From: Lentisphaeria bacterium
GTDB lineage: Bacteria > Verrucomicrobiota > Lentisphaeria > JABSQK01 > UBA12247
DNA: 7,507 nucleotides
Assembly: GCA_003477185.1 (NCBI GenBank)
Contig: DMTJ01000334.1
Location: 1-7,507 of the forward strand
Direction: 5' to 3'
The translations under genes and the position numbers were made by a program. Shown here one piece after another: positions 1 through 6,392 of this stretch. Below the pieces are notes generated by a model. The model was not told where the DNA came from. It searched no databases and saw only the letters and a program-made list of their open reading frames with translations. Within the stretch, counting starts at the first letter, position 1. Every line of letters begins with the position of its first letter.

Positions 1-824
1 CTCGTGTCACGGGCCAAGGTGTGCGTGCAGCCATAGCCGATCGTGGCCCCGGCAGTCATTTCACGAACCTGGACTAAGCGTGTCTTTAGGGTCAGCACGG
101 TCTCGATCGCGAGGCGGCGCTCGCCTGCGAGGTCGAAGGCGCCGTAGAGATTGATCCCAGTGCGGACCATGGTGAAGGGGGCATGGCATGACTTGGGCTG
201 GTTGTTTACGCCATCGCTGTTGGCCATGTGCACGTGGTCGAAGCGGATTCCAGCGGCCGCCAGCTGCTGGAGCAGGGCCGTGAATTCGCGCACTTGTTGG
301 CGGGAGCGTTGGGGATCGCCATAGGCATGGGGGAAATGTGAGTAGATGCCCTCGCAATGTAGGCCCGGTAGCCGATCGATGTCTTGGATTACGGCGAAGG
401 CGGTGGCGATTGGTAGGCCCAGGCGGCCCATCCCGCTGTCCACCAGTATGTGGCAGGTAGCGGTGGTTGCTTGCGCGACCGCGGCGGCACTTAGCTCTTT
501 TGCGATCTCCGCATCGCCGATGGGGGCGACCAGGCCACTGCGAACCGCAAGCGGCGCTTCATCGGGTAGCAATGCGCCCAAGATGTGAACCGGGCGGTCA
601 AGCTCGAGCAGTGGCAGTGCTTCGCGAACTTCGGCGACGCCAAAGCGGCTGGCGCCAGCCTTTGCGAGCGCGGCAGCGACGGGGCCACAGCCAATCCCGT
701 AGGCGTCTGCTTTGAGCACCGGCATGACGTGCAGCGGAGCCACGGTGCGGCAGATCGTGCGGTAGTTCCGCACCAGCGCCGTCAGGTTTACCTCTAACCA
801 GACGCGTGGCGCGGCGTCGCTCAT
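1..824 (-). CDS. alr: Alanine racemase (C-terminus beyond the window)
   Basis: This PLP enzyme interconverts L- and D-alanine in the cytoplasm and supplies D-Ala for peptidoglycan. The first 274 codons are visible; the family usually has about 360-390, so roughly 100 residues lie beyond base 1. Visible landmarks are VLKADAYG with the PLP-binding Lys at residue 38, DSGMGRLG at 129-136, HMANSDG at 199-205, RTGINLYG at 221-228 (the Arg is the likely contact to the PLP ring nitrogen) and TIGYGCTH with the second catalytic base Tyr264. The Lys and Tyr positions fit the K39/Y265 pair of the Geobacillus enzyme. The start ATG (824-822) lies inside the stop of the upstream DUF2726 gene (ATGA overlap). 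No Shine-Dalgarno site is visible, so expression probably depends on translational coupling. Identity is confident; the end is unseen. Confidence 0.94.
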   Translation of the reverse strand, partial: MSDAAPRVWLEVNLTALVRNYRTICRTVAPLHVMPVLKADAYGIGCGPVAAALAKAGASRFGVAEVREALPLLELDRPVHILGALLPDEAPLAVRSGLVAPIGDAEIAKELSAAAVAQATTATCHILVDSGMGRLGLPIATAFAVIQDIDRLPGLHCEGIYSHFPHAYGDPQRSRQQVREFTALLQQLAAAGIRFDHVHMANSDGVNNQPKSCHAPFTMVRTGINLYGAFDLAGERRLAIETVLTLKTRLVQVREMTAGATIGYGCTHTLARDT

Positions 825-1555
825 GCGGTTTCGCTCAACGGCACGACGTAGCTGCATTCCGGGAAGTTTCGGCAGCCCCAGAATTCATGCGAGTCTTGAT
901 CGCCGACGCTGGAACGACAGCGCGCCATGGCGACGCCACATTGCGGGCACAGTGGTGCCGCAGACACGGGCACGCCTGCTTCGTGCGCGTCGCCCGGCAG
1001 CTTGGTCGAGTCATCGGCATACTCTCCTAGCGCCAGCCCGCGAAACACTTCCTCCCGAAGCTCTTCCTCGTCATACTCATCTTGGGCATCGATTCGCAAG
1101 AGTGGAATGTCCGCCGATGCCAGTACGTCCTCGACAAAGCCACTGCGGATATAGCGTTGCCGGCGTGGATCTTCCAGGTCCTCGAGTTCGATGGCGCCGC
1201 ACACCGTGAGGTCCGAGGCCTGACAGACCACGATCCCGACCCGCCGCCGTTCCGAGCGCCCGCGAACCCGCCGCCGCACGTCGTCTGCCAGGTTTTGGTC
1301 CGGCGTCACCATATCGGCGAGTCTGACCTTGCCGAATACGCGAAACTGCGGGCCCAGGCAGCGGGTCAGCACCAGCACAAAGTCGCGCTCCGAGGGGCTA
1401 AAAAAAGAGCGAAGGCCGACGAAAGGCGCGGTTGCATCCTCGGCACGCGAGCTAGTAGGCTCGCGCCGTAAGTAGGCTAGGACCACGCCCACCAAAACAG
1501 CAGATGCGGCGGACAGCAACACTGCCACCGCCAACGCAGCGTGAACAGAAATCAA
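821..1555 (-). CDS. Membrane-anchored DUF2726 protein with C-terminal topoisomerase-type zinc ribbon
   Basis: The protein has 244 residues. Residues about 5-29 form one hydrophobic helix followed by RRE, so the rest is probably cytoplasmic. Residues about 50-160 resemble DUF2726 (FFSPSERDFVLVL, FRVFGKVRLADMV, GAIELEDLED, ASADIPLLRID). From memory, this family is related to the restriction-endonuclease fold and usually has an Asp before the 'FVLCD' strand and an ELDD...H motif; here these read VGIVVC and ELEDLEDPRR, so catalysis is doubtful. The C-terminus is a zf-C4_Topoisom-like ribbon: C203-x2-C206, then EFWGC228 and FPEC234, suggesting nucleic-acid binding. The start is TTG at 1555, chosen because it keeps the whole helix and overlaps the stop of the preceding gene (TTGA). 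The 3' end overlaps alr by 4 bases. The cellular role is unknown. Confidence 0.82.
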   Translation of the reverse strand: MISVHAALAVAVLLSAASAVLVGVVLAYLRREPTSSRAEDATAPFVGLRSFFSPSERDFVLVLTRCLGPQFRVFGKVRLADMVTPDQNLADDVRRRVRGRSERRRVGIVVCQASDLTVCGAIELEDLEDPRRQRYIRSGFVEDVLASADIPLLRIDAQDEYDEEELREEVFRGLALGEYADDSTKLPGDAHEAGVPVSAAPLCPQCGVAMARCRSSVGDQDSHEFWGCRNFPECSYVVPLSETA

Positions 1556-2238
1556 AGGACTAAGACCGGTCGGAATCCGAAATTAAGCAACCGCGTCGAG
1601 GGCTCTCGCGGATAGCGATTGTTGATGCGCAGATATTCTTTCTGACAGGTGGTCCACGACCCACCGCGGAGTTCGCAACTGGTGCCGCCTGCCTGAAACG
1701 TCCATTCATAGACATTTCCGCCTACGCCCCAGAGGCCCCACTCGTTCGCGCCAGATTCCTCCACCGGGCAAGTCACCGTGGCATGATCGTCATAGCCAGC
1801 AATGTGCTCCCAGTCCCGGTACTTCCGGCGAGCGGTTTCATCCGCGTAATTTCCATATATCGGGGGCCATTCATCGCCCCAAGGAAATTCCTTCTGCTTA
1901 CCGCAACTGGCAAACACTGTCCATTCTTGGTGAGATGGCAGGCGCAGGAACTGGCCATTCTGGATGGCGTTTCTGTCGCGCAGTCGCTCGGTGAACCAGC
2001 CACAGTATGCCATTGCATCCTCGTAGCTCACCTGGACTACGGGTTGCCGGTCCCCGTTTAAAGTCTCTCCCTCGTATTCGCCGCTGTCATGCGCGGCGTT
2101 GAAGGCCCGATACTCAGCATTGGTCGTGACATGCTTGCCCACCCAAAACTCCAAGGCAGGGAGCCAGATAAACTCAACGTTCAAAACCGGGTCTTTCCAA
2201 TTCTCGCCGCGTACGATGCGGGTGCTGTTCTTGGTCAT
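1552..2238 (-). CDS. SUMF1/FGE-sulfatase domain protein lacking the FGE cysteine pair
   Basis: A 228-residue protein made almost entirely of the formylglycine-generating-enzyme (SUMF1/EgtB/PvdO) fold. Visible family landmarks are KHVTTNAEYRAF (about 35-46), VVQVSYEDAMAYCGWF, LRLPSHQEW, FPWGDEWPP, GNVYEWT, LRGGSW (190-195) and LLNFGFRPV at the end. True FGEs carry two redox/copper-binding cysteines after GGS[YW] (GGSYMCHRSYC in human SUMF1). Here the segment reads GGSWTTCQKEYL with a single Cys at 198, so formylglycine formation is unlikely. There is no signal peptide, so it is probably cytoplasmic, and a binding or regulatory role is as likely as catalysis. The start ATG has a purine-rich GAAGAG 5 nt upstream. 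It is first of three overlapping genes: its TGA overlaps the TTG of the DUF2726 gene. Confidence 0.9.
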   Translation of the reverse strand: MTKNSTRIVRGENWKDPVLNVEFIWLPALEFWVGKHVTTNAEYRAFNAAHDSGEYEGETLNGDRQPVVQVSYEDAMAYCGWFTERLRDRNAIQNGQFLRLPSHQEWTVFASCGKQKEFPWGDEWPPIYGNYADETARRKYRDWEHIAGYDDHATVTCPVEESGANEWGLWGVGGNVYEWTFQAGGTSCELRGGSWTTCQKEYLRINNRYPREPSTRLLNFGFRPVLVL

Positions 2239-2554
2239 GATGACTCTTCTCTCTCGACGGGACTCGCTATCAGCCTGTCGGACTTGGGATGATCGGCTGC
2301 AAACCTGAGCGACTTCAATTTTTTCTTGCGTAATTTTGGTTGGGTATCTTCAATACTCGTCCTTTGAATGCGCAACTCTAATCGATTCGCTCCGATTTTC
2401 GCCAAGATCCCCGTTAGACAGACAGACTGCTAGCTACTATAACGATTCATGCGGCAATAAACAGGTTGGTATCGGCAGTTTGTCCACAGTTTCTGCCACG
2501 TGCCGTGCGATGGGGCCAGCTCTCCTCTGCAGATGCGGCACTCGAACCTAGCGA
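2239..2554. other. Intergenic region without a recognisable gene
   Basis: 316 bases lie between the FGE-domain gene (starts at 2238, reading left) and yceH (ends at 2555, reading left), so this should hold the promoter of the left operon and the end of the yceH transcript. It contains an AT-rich stretch around 2318-2345, a short direct repeat of AGAC units around 2416-2426, a right-facing sigma-70-like promoter match at 2415-2443 and a weak hairpin at 2474-2497. I see no tRNA, no intrinsic terminator with a T-run and no convincing short coding frame. Left-facing promoter hexamers for the FGE operon are not clear. Confidence 0.6.
2415..2443 (+). promoter_or_regulatory. Candidate sigma-70-like promoter facing right
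   Basis: TAGACA (2415-2420) and TATAAC (2438-2443) are separated by exactly 17 bases; each hexamer differs from the consensus by one base. No plus-strand gene follows: the next coding sequence downstream is yceH on the opposite strand. If used, it would make a short noncoding RNA or an antisense transcript into the 3' end of yceH. Such matches occur by chance and the sigma factor preferences of this organism are unknown, so confidence is low. Confidence 0.25.
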
Positions 2555-3223
2555 CTACTCGAGAAGGGAGCGGAATTCCTTGAACTCGGCCTGGAGGGCG
2601 GCGAGCTGGGACTCGAGGGTCTCGACGCGGTCGCTGAGGGCTTCGATGGCCTCCTGGCGGGCACGAACTGCGGTGGTTGCGGACTCCGCAACTGCGGCGG
2701 GGGCGACGGTGTCGATTTCAGGAGCGCCAGCGAGAAGGTGGGCGTGCCGAGGCTCTTTGCGCCCCGGTTGTACGAGCAGGGTCATCATGAGCGGCGGTTC
2801 GTTCTCGGCGAGCCGATGCACGGTGGCCTCGGCTTCGGTGGGGGAGGCAAAGGGGTGGAGTCTGGCGGTGCGGCCTTTGAGTTCGCCTGCGGTTTGCGGA
2901 CCTCGCAACATGGCGACGCAAAGAACGGCTAGTTCGGCGTCGTCAAGGTCCAAGACGCGGGGCATGGTATGGGCGTATTTCGGCACGCGGCTTCCGGCGG
3001 TGGTGACTTGCTCGGCAAGCCCTTTGTGCCGCAAGCCATCGAGGGCCACTACGACGTCTTCGTCGGTGAAGTGCATGACCGGATCACGGTTCGACTTCTG
3101 GCTGGCCGCGGTGCTCAGAGCGTTGAGTGTGAGCGGATAGTAATCCGGGGTTGTGACCTGCTTCTCGATCAGGCAACCGAGCATGCGTACTTCATCGTGG
3201 GTAAGCTGTGAAAGTTCTGGCAT
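2555..3223 (-). CDS. yceH: YceH family protein (DUF480, winged-helix)
   Basis: This 222-residue protein matches YceH (E. coli form about 215 aa) over its length. Landmarks are LTHDEVRMLGCLIEKQVTTPDYYPLTLNAL near residue 7, QKSNRDPVM, ALDGLRHKGLAEQV, SRVPKYAHT, AVLCVAMLRGPQTAGELKGR (two winged-helix-like modules, about 5-90 and 95-170), then a coiled coil (about 185-222; EAIEALSDRVETLESQLAAL) ending the protein. The family is conserved but its molecular function is not firmly established; the fold suggests DNA or partner binding in the cytoplasm. The start is supported by GGAAG (3233-3229) 5 nt upstream of the ATG. It stands alone on this strand, 316 bases from the next minus gene, and is divergent from the secretion operon. 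Confidence 0.94.
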   Translation of the reverse strand: MPELSQLTHDEVRMLGCLIEKQVTTPDYYPLTLNALSTAASQKSNRDPVMHFTDEDVVVALDGLRHKGLAEQVTTAGSRVPKYAHTMPRVLDLDDAELAVLCVAMLRGPQTAGELKGRTARLHPFASPTEAEATVHRLAENEPPLMMTLLVQPGRKEPRHAHLLAGAPEIDTVAPAAVAESATTAVRARQEAIEALSDRVETLESQLAALQAEFKEFRSLLE

Positions 3224-3228
3224 TGAGG

Positions 3229-3233
3229 CTTCC
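3229..3233 (-). promoter_or_regulatory. Ribosome binding site of yceH
   Basis: GGAAG on the minus strand ends 5 nt before the ATG at 3223 and supports that start. Confidence 0.6.
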
Positions 3234-3243
3234 GTGTTGTGAC

Positions 3244-3276
3244 GCGTTATACAGTGCGCGCGCGGCGTTAGTACAA
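3244..3276 (-). promoter_or_regulatory. Weak candidate promoter of yceH
   Basis: In the 104-base gap between the divergent genes, the minus strand carries TTGTAC (3276-3271) and TATAAC (3251-3246). The spacer is 19 bases, longer than ideal, and is made largely of GC alternation. It sits correctly about 20-30 bases upstream of the yceH start. No equally good promoter was found for the right-facing operon; the two GGTACAC copies (3294-3300 and 3320-3326) near its start are the only repeat there. Confidence 0.2.
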
Positions 3277-3327
3277 GTGCTCGGGAATATCTAGGTACAC
3301 ATCCGCCATACTTTAACAGGGTACACG

Positions 3328-3789
3328 ATGAACGACAACTACACGAAATTTACCCTTCCTACCGTTCTGGTTTTGGCACTGGCCGCAGGCATGTTTTTGG
3401 GCGTGACAGGACTGGCTGAGGACGAACCGGCAGTTCCGGCAGAGCGCACTGTGGAGCAGCTTTCTGCGGACCAACTCGAGATCACCCGGCAGTTGCGAGC
3501 GCGTGCGGATGAGATCGATAAGGCCAAGGATGCCGTGGTACTGCGCAGTAAAATTACGGAGCTGACCCAGGAGCTGCGGGCGGCCCGGGCGGCGCTCACG
3601 CAGCTGGTCCACGATGATAAGGAGTATGCGAAATTGCTGGAGAAGCGCGACGCGCTCCGCGATGAGATGCGGCGGGTCCGGACCTTGCGCTCTAGGAGAA
3701 CCCTGACCAGAACCACGCCACAGCCCCCGGCTGATGCGGATACTACGCAACCGGATGCAGCGACTCCTACCCCGGCCCCGCAGGACTGA
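3328..3789 (+). CDS. Small exported coiled-coil protein, unknown function
   Basis: I do not recognise the family. The 153-residue product starts with a likely Sec signal peptide: a short polar stretch with one Lys, a hydrophobic core (TLPTVLVLALAAGMFLGV) and a probable signal peptidase I site after GLA at residue 30. The mature part is highly charged and alpha-helical in character, with heptad-like Leu/Ala spacing from about 40 to 118 (EQLSADQLEITRQLRARADE, LTQELRAARAALTQLV, KLLEKRDALRDEMRRVRTL), so a coiled coil is likely. The tail (about 124-153) is rich in Pro, Thr, Asp and Ala and probably unstructured. It ends 9 nt before the pseudopilin gene and is the first gene of the putative secretion operon, suggesting a periplasmic assembly or stabilising role (inference). 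The ATG has AGGG 6 nt upstream. A real gene is likely; the role is unknown. Confidence 0.78.
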   Translation: MNDNYTKFTLPTVLVLALAAGMFLGVTGLAEDEPAVPAERTVEQLSADQLEITRQLRARADEIDKAKDAVVLRSKITELTQELRAARAALTQLVHDDKEYAKLLEKRDALRDEMRRVRTLRSRRTLTRTTPQPPADADTTQPDAATPTPAPQD

Positions 3790-3798
3790 GCAACCACG

Positions 3799-4506
3799 AT
3801 GTCTGCAAAAACTGGTCGACGTAGCCGGTTCACTCTGATTGAACTGCTTGTTGTAATCGTCATTATTATGATTCTTATTGGCCTGTTGCTCCCAGCATTT
3901 CAGCAGGCTAGGGCGCAGGCACGGGCCACTAGCTGCACGAGCCAAATGCGCCAGTTTGGGATGGGGACGCTGTCGTATCGGGAAGACCATGATACGCTGA
4001 TGCCGCCGTGGCTGTCTTCAATCAGCGAGGATTACTTGGGTGGTCCGGAGTTGCTGGTGTGCCCGCAAGACCCCTCGGCTGGTGCGGCAGGTGGGCGCCC
4101 TGGAGGTCTTCTTGATGAGCTTGAGCAGATCGATCCGCTTATAGAGGATGAATTCGAGGAGACGGATGATATCACGATTAATCCCGATCGCCCCGGCACG
4201 GGTGCGGACGAGGATGTGGAGAAGTGCAGCTATATGTATGAGTTTGCCAACGTCGAATGCTCGTGGTGGCGAGGAAATACGTGGTGGGCACGAAAACAAG
4301 TACAGATGGCCGACGGGCTTGGGCGAGATCGCGATCCGGCCCGCTTCAGCGTCGTTGGGCGGGCGTGGGAGCCGGATTTATTTCCATCGGCTCGCTGCTT
4401 CTGGCATTTTGATGTTTTGTGGGGGAAAAAGGAACTAGTTTTGAATACATCGTTTGCTGGGGGCTTCTTTAAAAGCATGCTTATATGGGAAGATGGAGTT
4501 TACTGA
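3799..4506 (+). CDS. Type II secretion/type IV pilus-like pseudopilin
   Basis: A 235-residue prepilin-like protein. After a basic leader ([10 protein letters not shown]) comes [20 protein letters not shown], the class III signal and N-terminal hydrophobic helix (about 11-31), with the conserved Glu at +5 after the expected cleavage before Phe11. The -1 residue is Arg, not the usual Gly. The rest follows a PVC-phylum pilin pattern: [46 protein letters not shown] and a C-terminal WEDGVY. An acidic segment (about 100-138, rich in Asp/Glu) is specific to this protein. It would be inserted in the inner membrane, processed by prepilin peptidase and polymerised into a pseudopilus or pilus. Its TGA shares one base with the preferred secretin ATG (TGATG), so the two are translationally linked. 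Confidence 0.9.
   Translation: MSAKTGRRSRFTLIELLVVIVIIMILIGLLLPAFQQARAQARATSCTSQMRQFGMGTLSYREDHDTLMPPWLSSISEDYLGGPELLVCPQDPSAGAAGGRPGGLLDELEQIDPLIEDEFEETDDITINPDRPGTGADEDVEKCSYMYEFANVECSWWRGNTWWARKQVQMADGLGRDRDPARFSVVGRAWEPDLFPSARCFWHFDVLWGKKELVLNTSFAGGFFKSMLIWEDGVY
4495..4498 (+). promoter_or_regulatory. Ribosome binding site that decides the secretin start
   Basis: GGAG lies 7 nt before the ATG at 4506, while the in-frame ATG at 4485 has no Shine-Dalgarno site upstream. It therefore favours the 4506 start. Confidence 0.65.
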
Positions 4507-6392
4507 TGAATCGATTCGCAGCGGCTAGTGTGCCGATCGTCGTGCTGTGCCTGGCTGGGCTGCTCAGCTCCTGCACGCATTTTGATATGCCCCAATTCAA
4601 AGTGGGGGGACAGGGCGAGGCGATCGAGTCGATGTCGCCCGAGAGTGCAGCGGTAGCCGGGCGGATTGAGTTGGCGCGCGAGTTGATTGAGGACAACGAG
4701 TTCTCGGCCGCGGAGCGGACGTTGCTACCGGTGATGGATGTGCCGGAGTTCTCGGAGGAGATCGCGGGTTTGTTGCAGACGATCAACCAAGGAAAAGCGT
4801 ACGCGGCCCGGCAGCTGGCGAAGGAGCATTCCAAGGCTGTGGCGCTGGGAGAAGTGGATCAACGATTGGTGCTTCCGGAGAATTACGGCCGGACGATCCT
4901 GATCACGCCGAACATGGATCCGCAATCGATCCCGGTGGGGCGGATGGAGGAGCTGTTTCACAAGCCGATCGACCTGTCGGTTTATGGCGCTGATGTGCGC
5001 ACACTGGTGATCGCCTTGAGCGAGATTGATGGGTTGAATATTCTGGCAGATCAGGCGCTCAGCTCGGAAAAGACGCTGGACGTGAATGTGAAGGGCGTGC
5101 CGCTGGGTGAATTGCTGGCGTACATCGCTGCCAACCTGGATGTGTCGTTTCACTTGGGGGAGCACATGATCTGGGTGACTGAGGCTGAGCCAGGAGCTGG
5201 CGCTGGGCCAGAACTGGAGACGCGTGTGTACCGGCTGAATCGCGGCTACATCCCGGGCTTTGCCGAGCAAGAGGAGGAAGAGCAAGGTGGCGGCGGATTT
5301 GGCGGCGGGCGCAATGGCGACCGGAATCAGGTCGGAAACATTGAGGGGCGTAATGTGAAGCTGGAGGCGCAGGATGAACTGCTCGATGCGCTAACTGATT
5401 TTCTGGAGACTAATCCAAACAGCCCGGACGAGGCAGCATACACACTGTTCCGCAACAACAACGTGCTGATGATCCGCAACAACCGCAAGAATCTGCGGCT
5501 GGCTGAAGAAATCATGCGTGCCTTCGATGTGATCCCGCCGCAGATTCTAATTGAAGCGCGCTTCGTGACCTTGGGACAGTCTGATTTGTTTCAGCTTGGG
5601 GTCGGCCTGGAAGATGTGCAGTATGAGCGTGTTGATGAGAACGGGGTGCCGACCTTTCGGCTGGGCGGAGTGGGCGCAAATATACCGTTCGCCAGCGATG
5701 CCGGTGGCGCACCGGGCCGCTTGCAGCTGGCTGGTGTGTTGGATGAGGTGTCTTACAGCGCGGTGATTGAGGCAGTGGAGCGGGCTCGCAGTAGCGAGAT
5801 GCTGAGTGCACCGCGGATCACGGTGCTGAATAATCAGCAGGCCAGTCTGCGGAAAGAGACGACCGAGTTTTACTACGAAGAGTTCGAGCGGGGCGATACG
5901 CTCTCTTCGAATACCAACACCAGCACTTCGCTCAATGGCAGCGGTGCCTTGGTCCCGACTGGTCAACCTACGCAGTTAGACACGGGCTTGGCATTGAATG
6001 TGAAACCCAGCATTGGCCACGACCAACGCGGCATTCTGCTGGCGATTCAGGCGACGATTTCGGAACTGGTGGAATTCAGGCCCGTTGAGATTCAAGAAGG
6101 AGACACCACCACAGAGTTTACCAAGCTGCCGGTGATCGACAAGAACACGCTTACGACCGTGGCCACGGTAAATAGTGGTGAGACCGTAGTCTTGGGCGGG
6201 ATGTTGGAGACGACTCAGACAGAGACCGAGAGCCAGGTCCCGTTTCTTGGCGATTTGCCCTTGGTCGGGAATCTGTTCAAACGGCGCGACAATACGACAG
6301 ACCCCAAGCATCTGCTGATCTTCCTGACGGCGACGATCGTGGATCAAGACGGGCGATTTAACACGGCCAATCCGCGACGGAGTGTACCGTGA
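4506..6392 (+). CDS. Lipoprotein secretin (GspD/PilQ-type outer-membrane pore)
   Basis: A 628-residue secretin, the outer-membrane ring through which type II secretion or type IV pilus systems pass their cargo. From the ATG at 4506 it begins MNRFAAAS, has a hydrophobic core and the lipobox LSSC with lipidated Cys23. Residues about 45-100 are helical and TPR-like ([17 protein letters not shown]). About 155-224 form an N0/STN-like domain ([10 protein letters not shown] to HMIWVTE). An acidic then Gly-rich loop (about 255-272, GGGGFGGG) follows. The next periplasmic domain (about 285-345) contains [12 protein letters not shown]. The secretin barrel starts at IEARFV (349), with the signature [15 protein letters not shown] at 578-592. 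An ATG at 4485 would add 7 residues, but it overlaps the pilin gene by 22 nt and has no ribosome binding site. The stop overlaps the next gene by 4 bases (GTGA). Which system it serves (T2SS or pilus) cannot be told, so no symbol is given. Confidence 0.95.
   Translation: MNRFAAASVPIVVLCLAGLLSSCTHFDMPQFKVGGQGEAIESMSPESAAVAGRIELARELIEDNEFSAAERTLLPVMDVPEFSEEIAGLLQTINQGKAYAARQLAKEHSKAVALGEVDQRLVLPENYGRTILITPNMDPQSIPVGRMEELFHKPIDLSVYGADVRTLVIALSEIDGLNILADQALSSEKTLDVNVKGVPLGELLAYIAANLDVSFHLGEHMIWVTEAEPGAGAGPELETRVYRLNRGYIPGFAEQEEEEQGGGGFGGGRNGDRNQVGNIEGRNVKLEAQDELLDALTDFLETNPNSPDEAAYTLFRNNNVLMIRNNRKNLRLAEEIMRAFDVIPPQILIEARFVTLGQSDLFQLGVGLEDVQYERVDENGVPTFRLGGVGANIPFASDAGGAPGRLQLAGVLDEVSYSAVIEAVERARSSEMLSAPRITVLNNQQASLRKETTEFYYEEFERGDTLSSNTNTSTSLNGSGALVPTGQPTQLDTGLALNVKPSIGHDQRGILLAIQATISELVEFRPVEIQEGDTTTEFTKLPVIDKNTLTTVATVNSGETVVLGGMLETTQTETESQVPFLGDLPLVGNLFKRRDNTTDPKHLLIFLTATIVDQDGRFNTANPRRSVP
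6379..6382 (+). promoter_or_regulatory. Ribosome binding site of the protease gene
   Basis: GGAG lies 6 nt before the GTG at 6389 and supports this non-ATG start inside the end of the secretin gene. Confidence 0.65.

Noticed and set aside
2480..2488. TTGTCCACA, one base from a DnaA box
   Set aside because: Only a single copy, with no AT-rich unwinding region or replication genes nearby; chance match.
2474..2497. Hairpin GGCAG/CTGCC as a terminator of yceH
   Set aside because: The stem is only 5 bp with a 14-base loop and there is no T-run on either side, so it does not qualify as an intrinsic terminator.
2538..2552. CTCGAACCT resembling a tRNA T-loop
   Set aside because: No flanking 5-bp T-stem, anticodon arm or acceptor stem can be assembled around it.
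2466..3140. Plus-strand open frame of 224 codons
   Set aside because: It is antisense to yceH, whose protein matches its family end to end; the Ser/Arg-rich translation is a GC-codon shadow.
3313..3990. Minus-strand open frame of 225 codons across the coiled-coil and pilin genes
   Set aside because: No domain motif, low-complexity Arg/Gln-rich translation, and it contradicts the signal peptide and pilin motifs on the plus strand.
4485..4505. Upstream ATG as secretin start (635 aa)
   Set aside because: It has no ribosome binding site, overlaps the pilin gene by 22 bases and adds residues before a complete lipoprotein signal; the ATG at 4506 has GGAG at good spacing.
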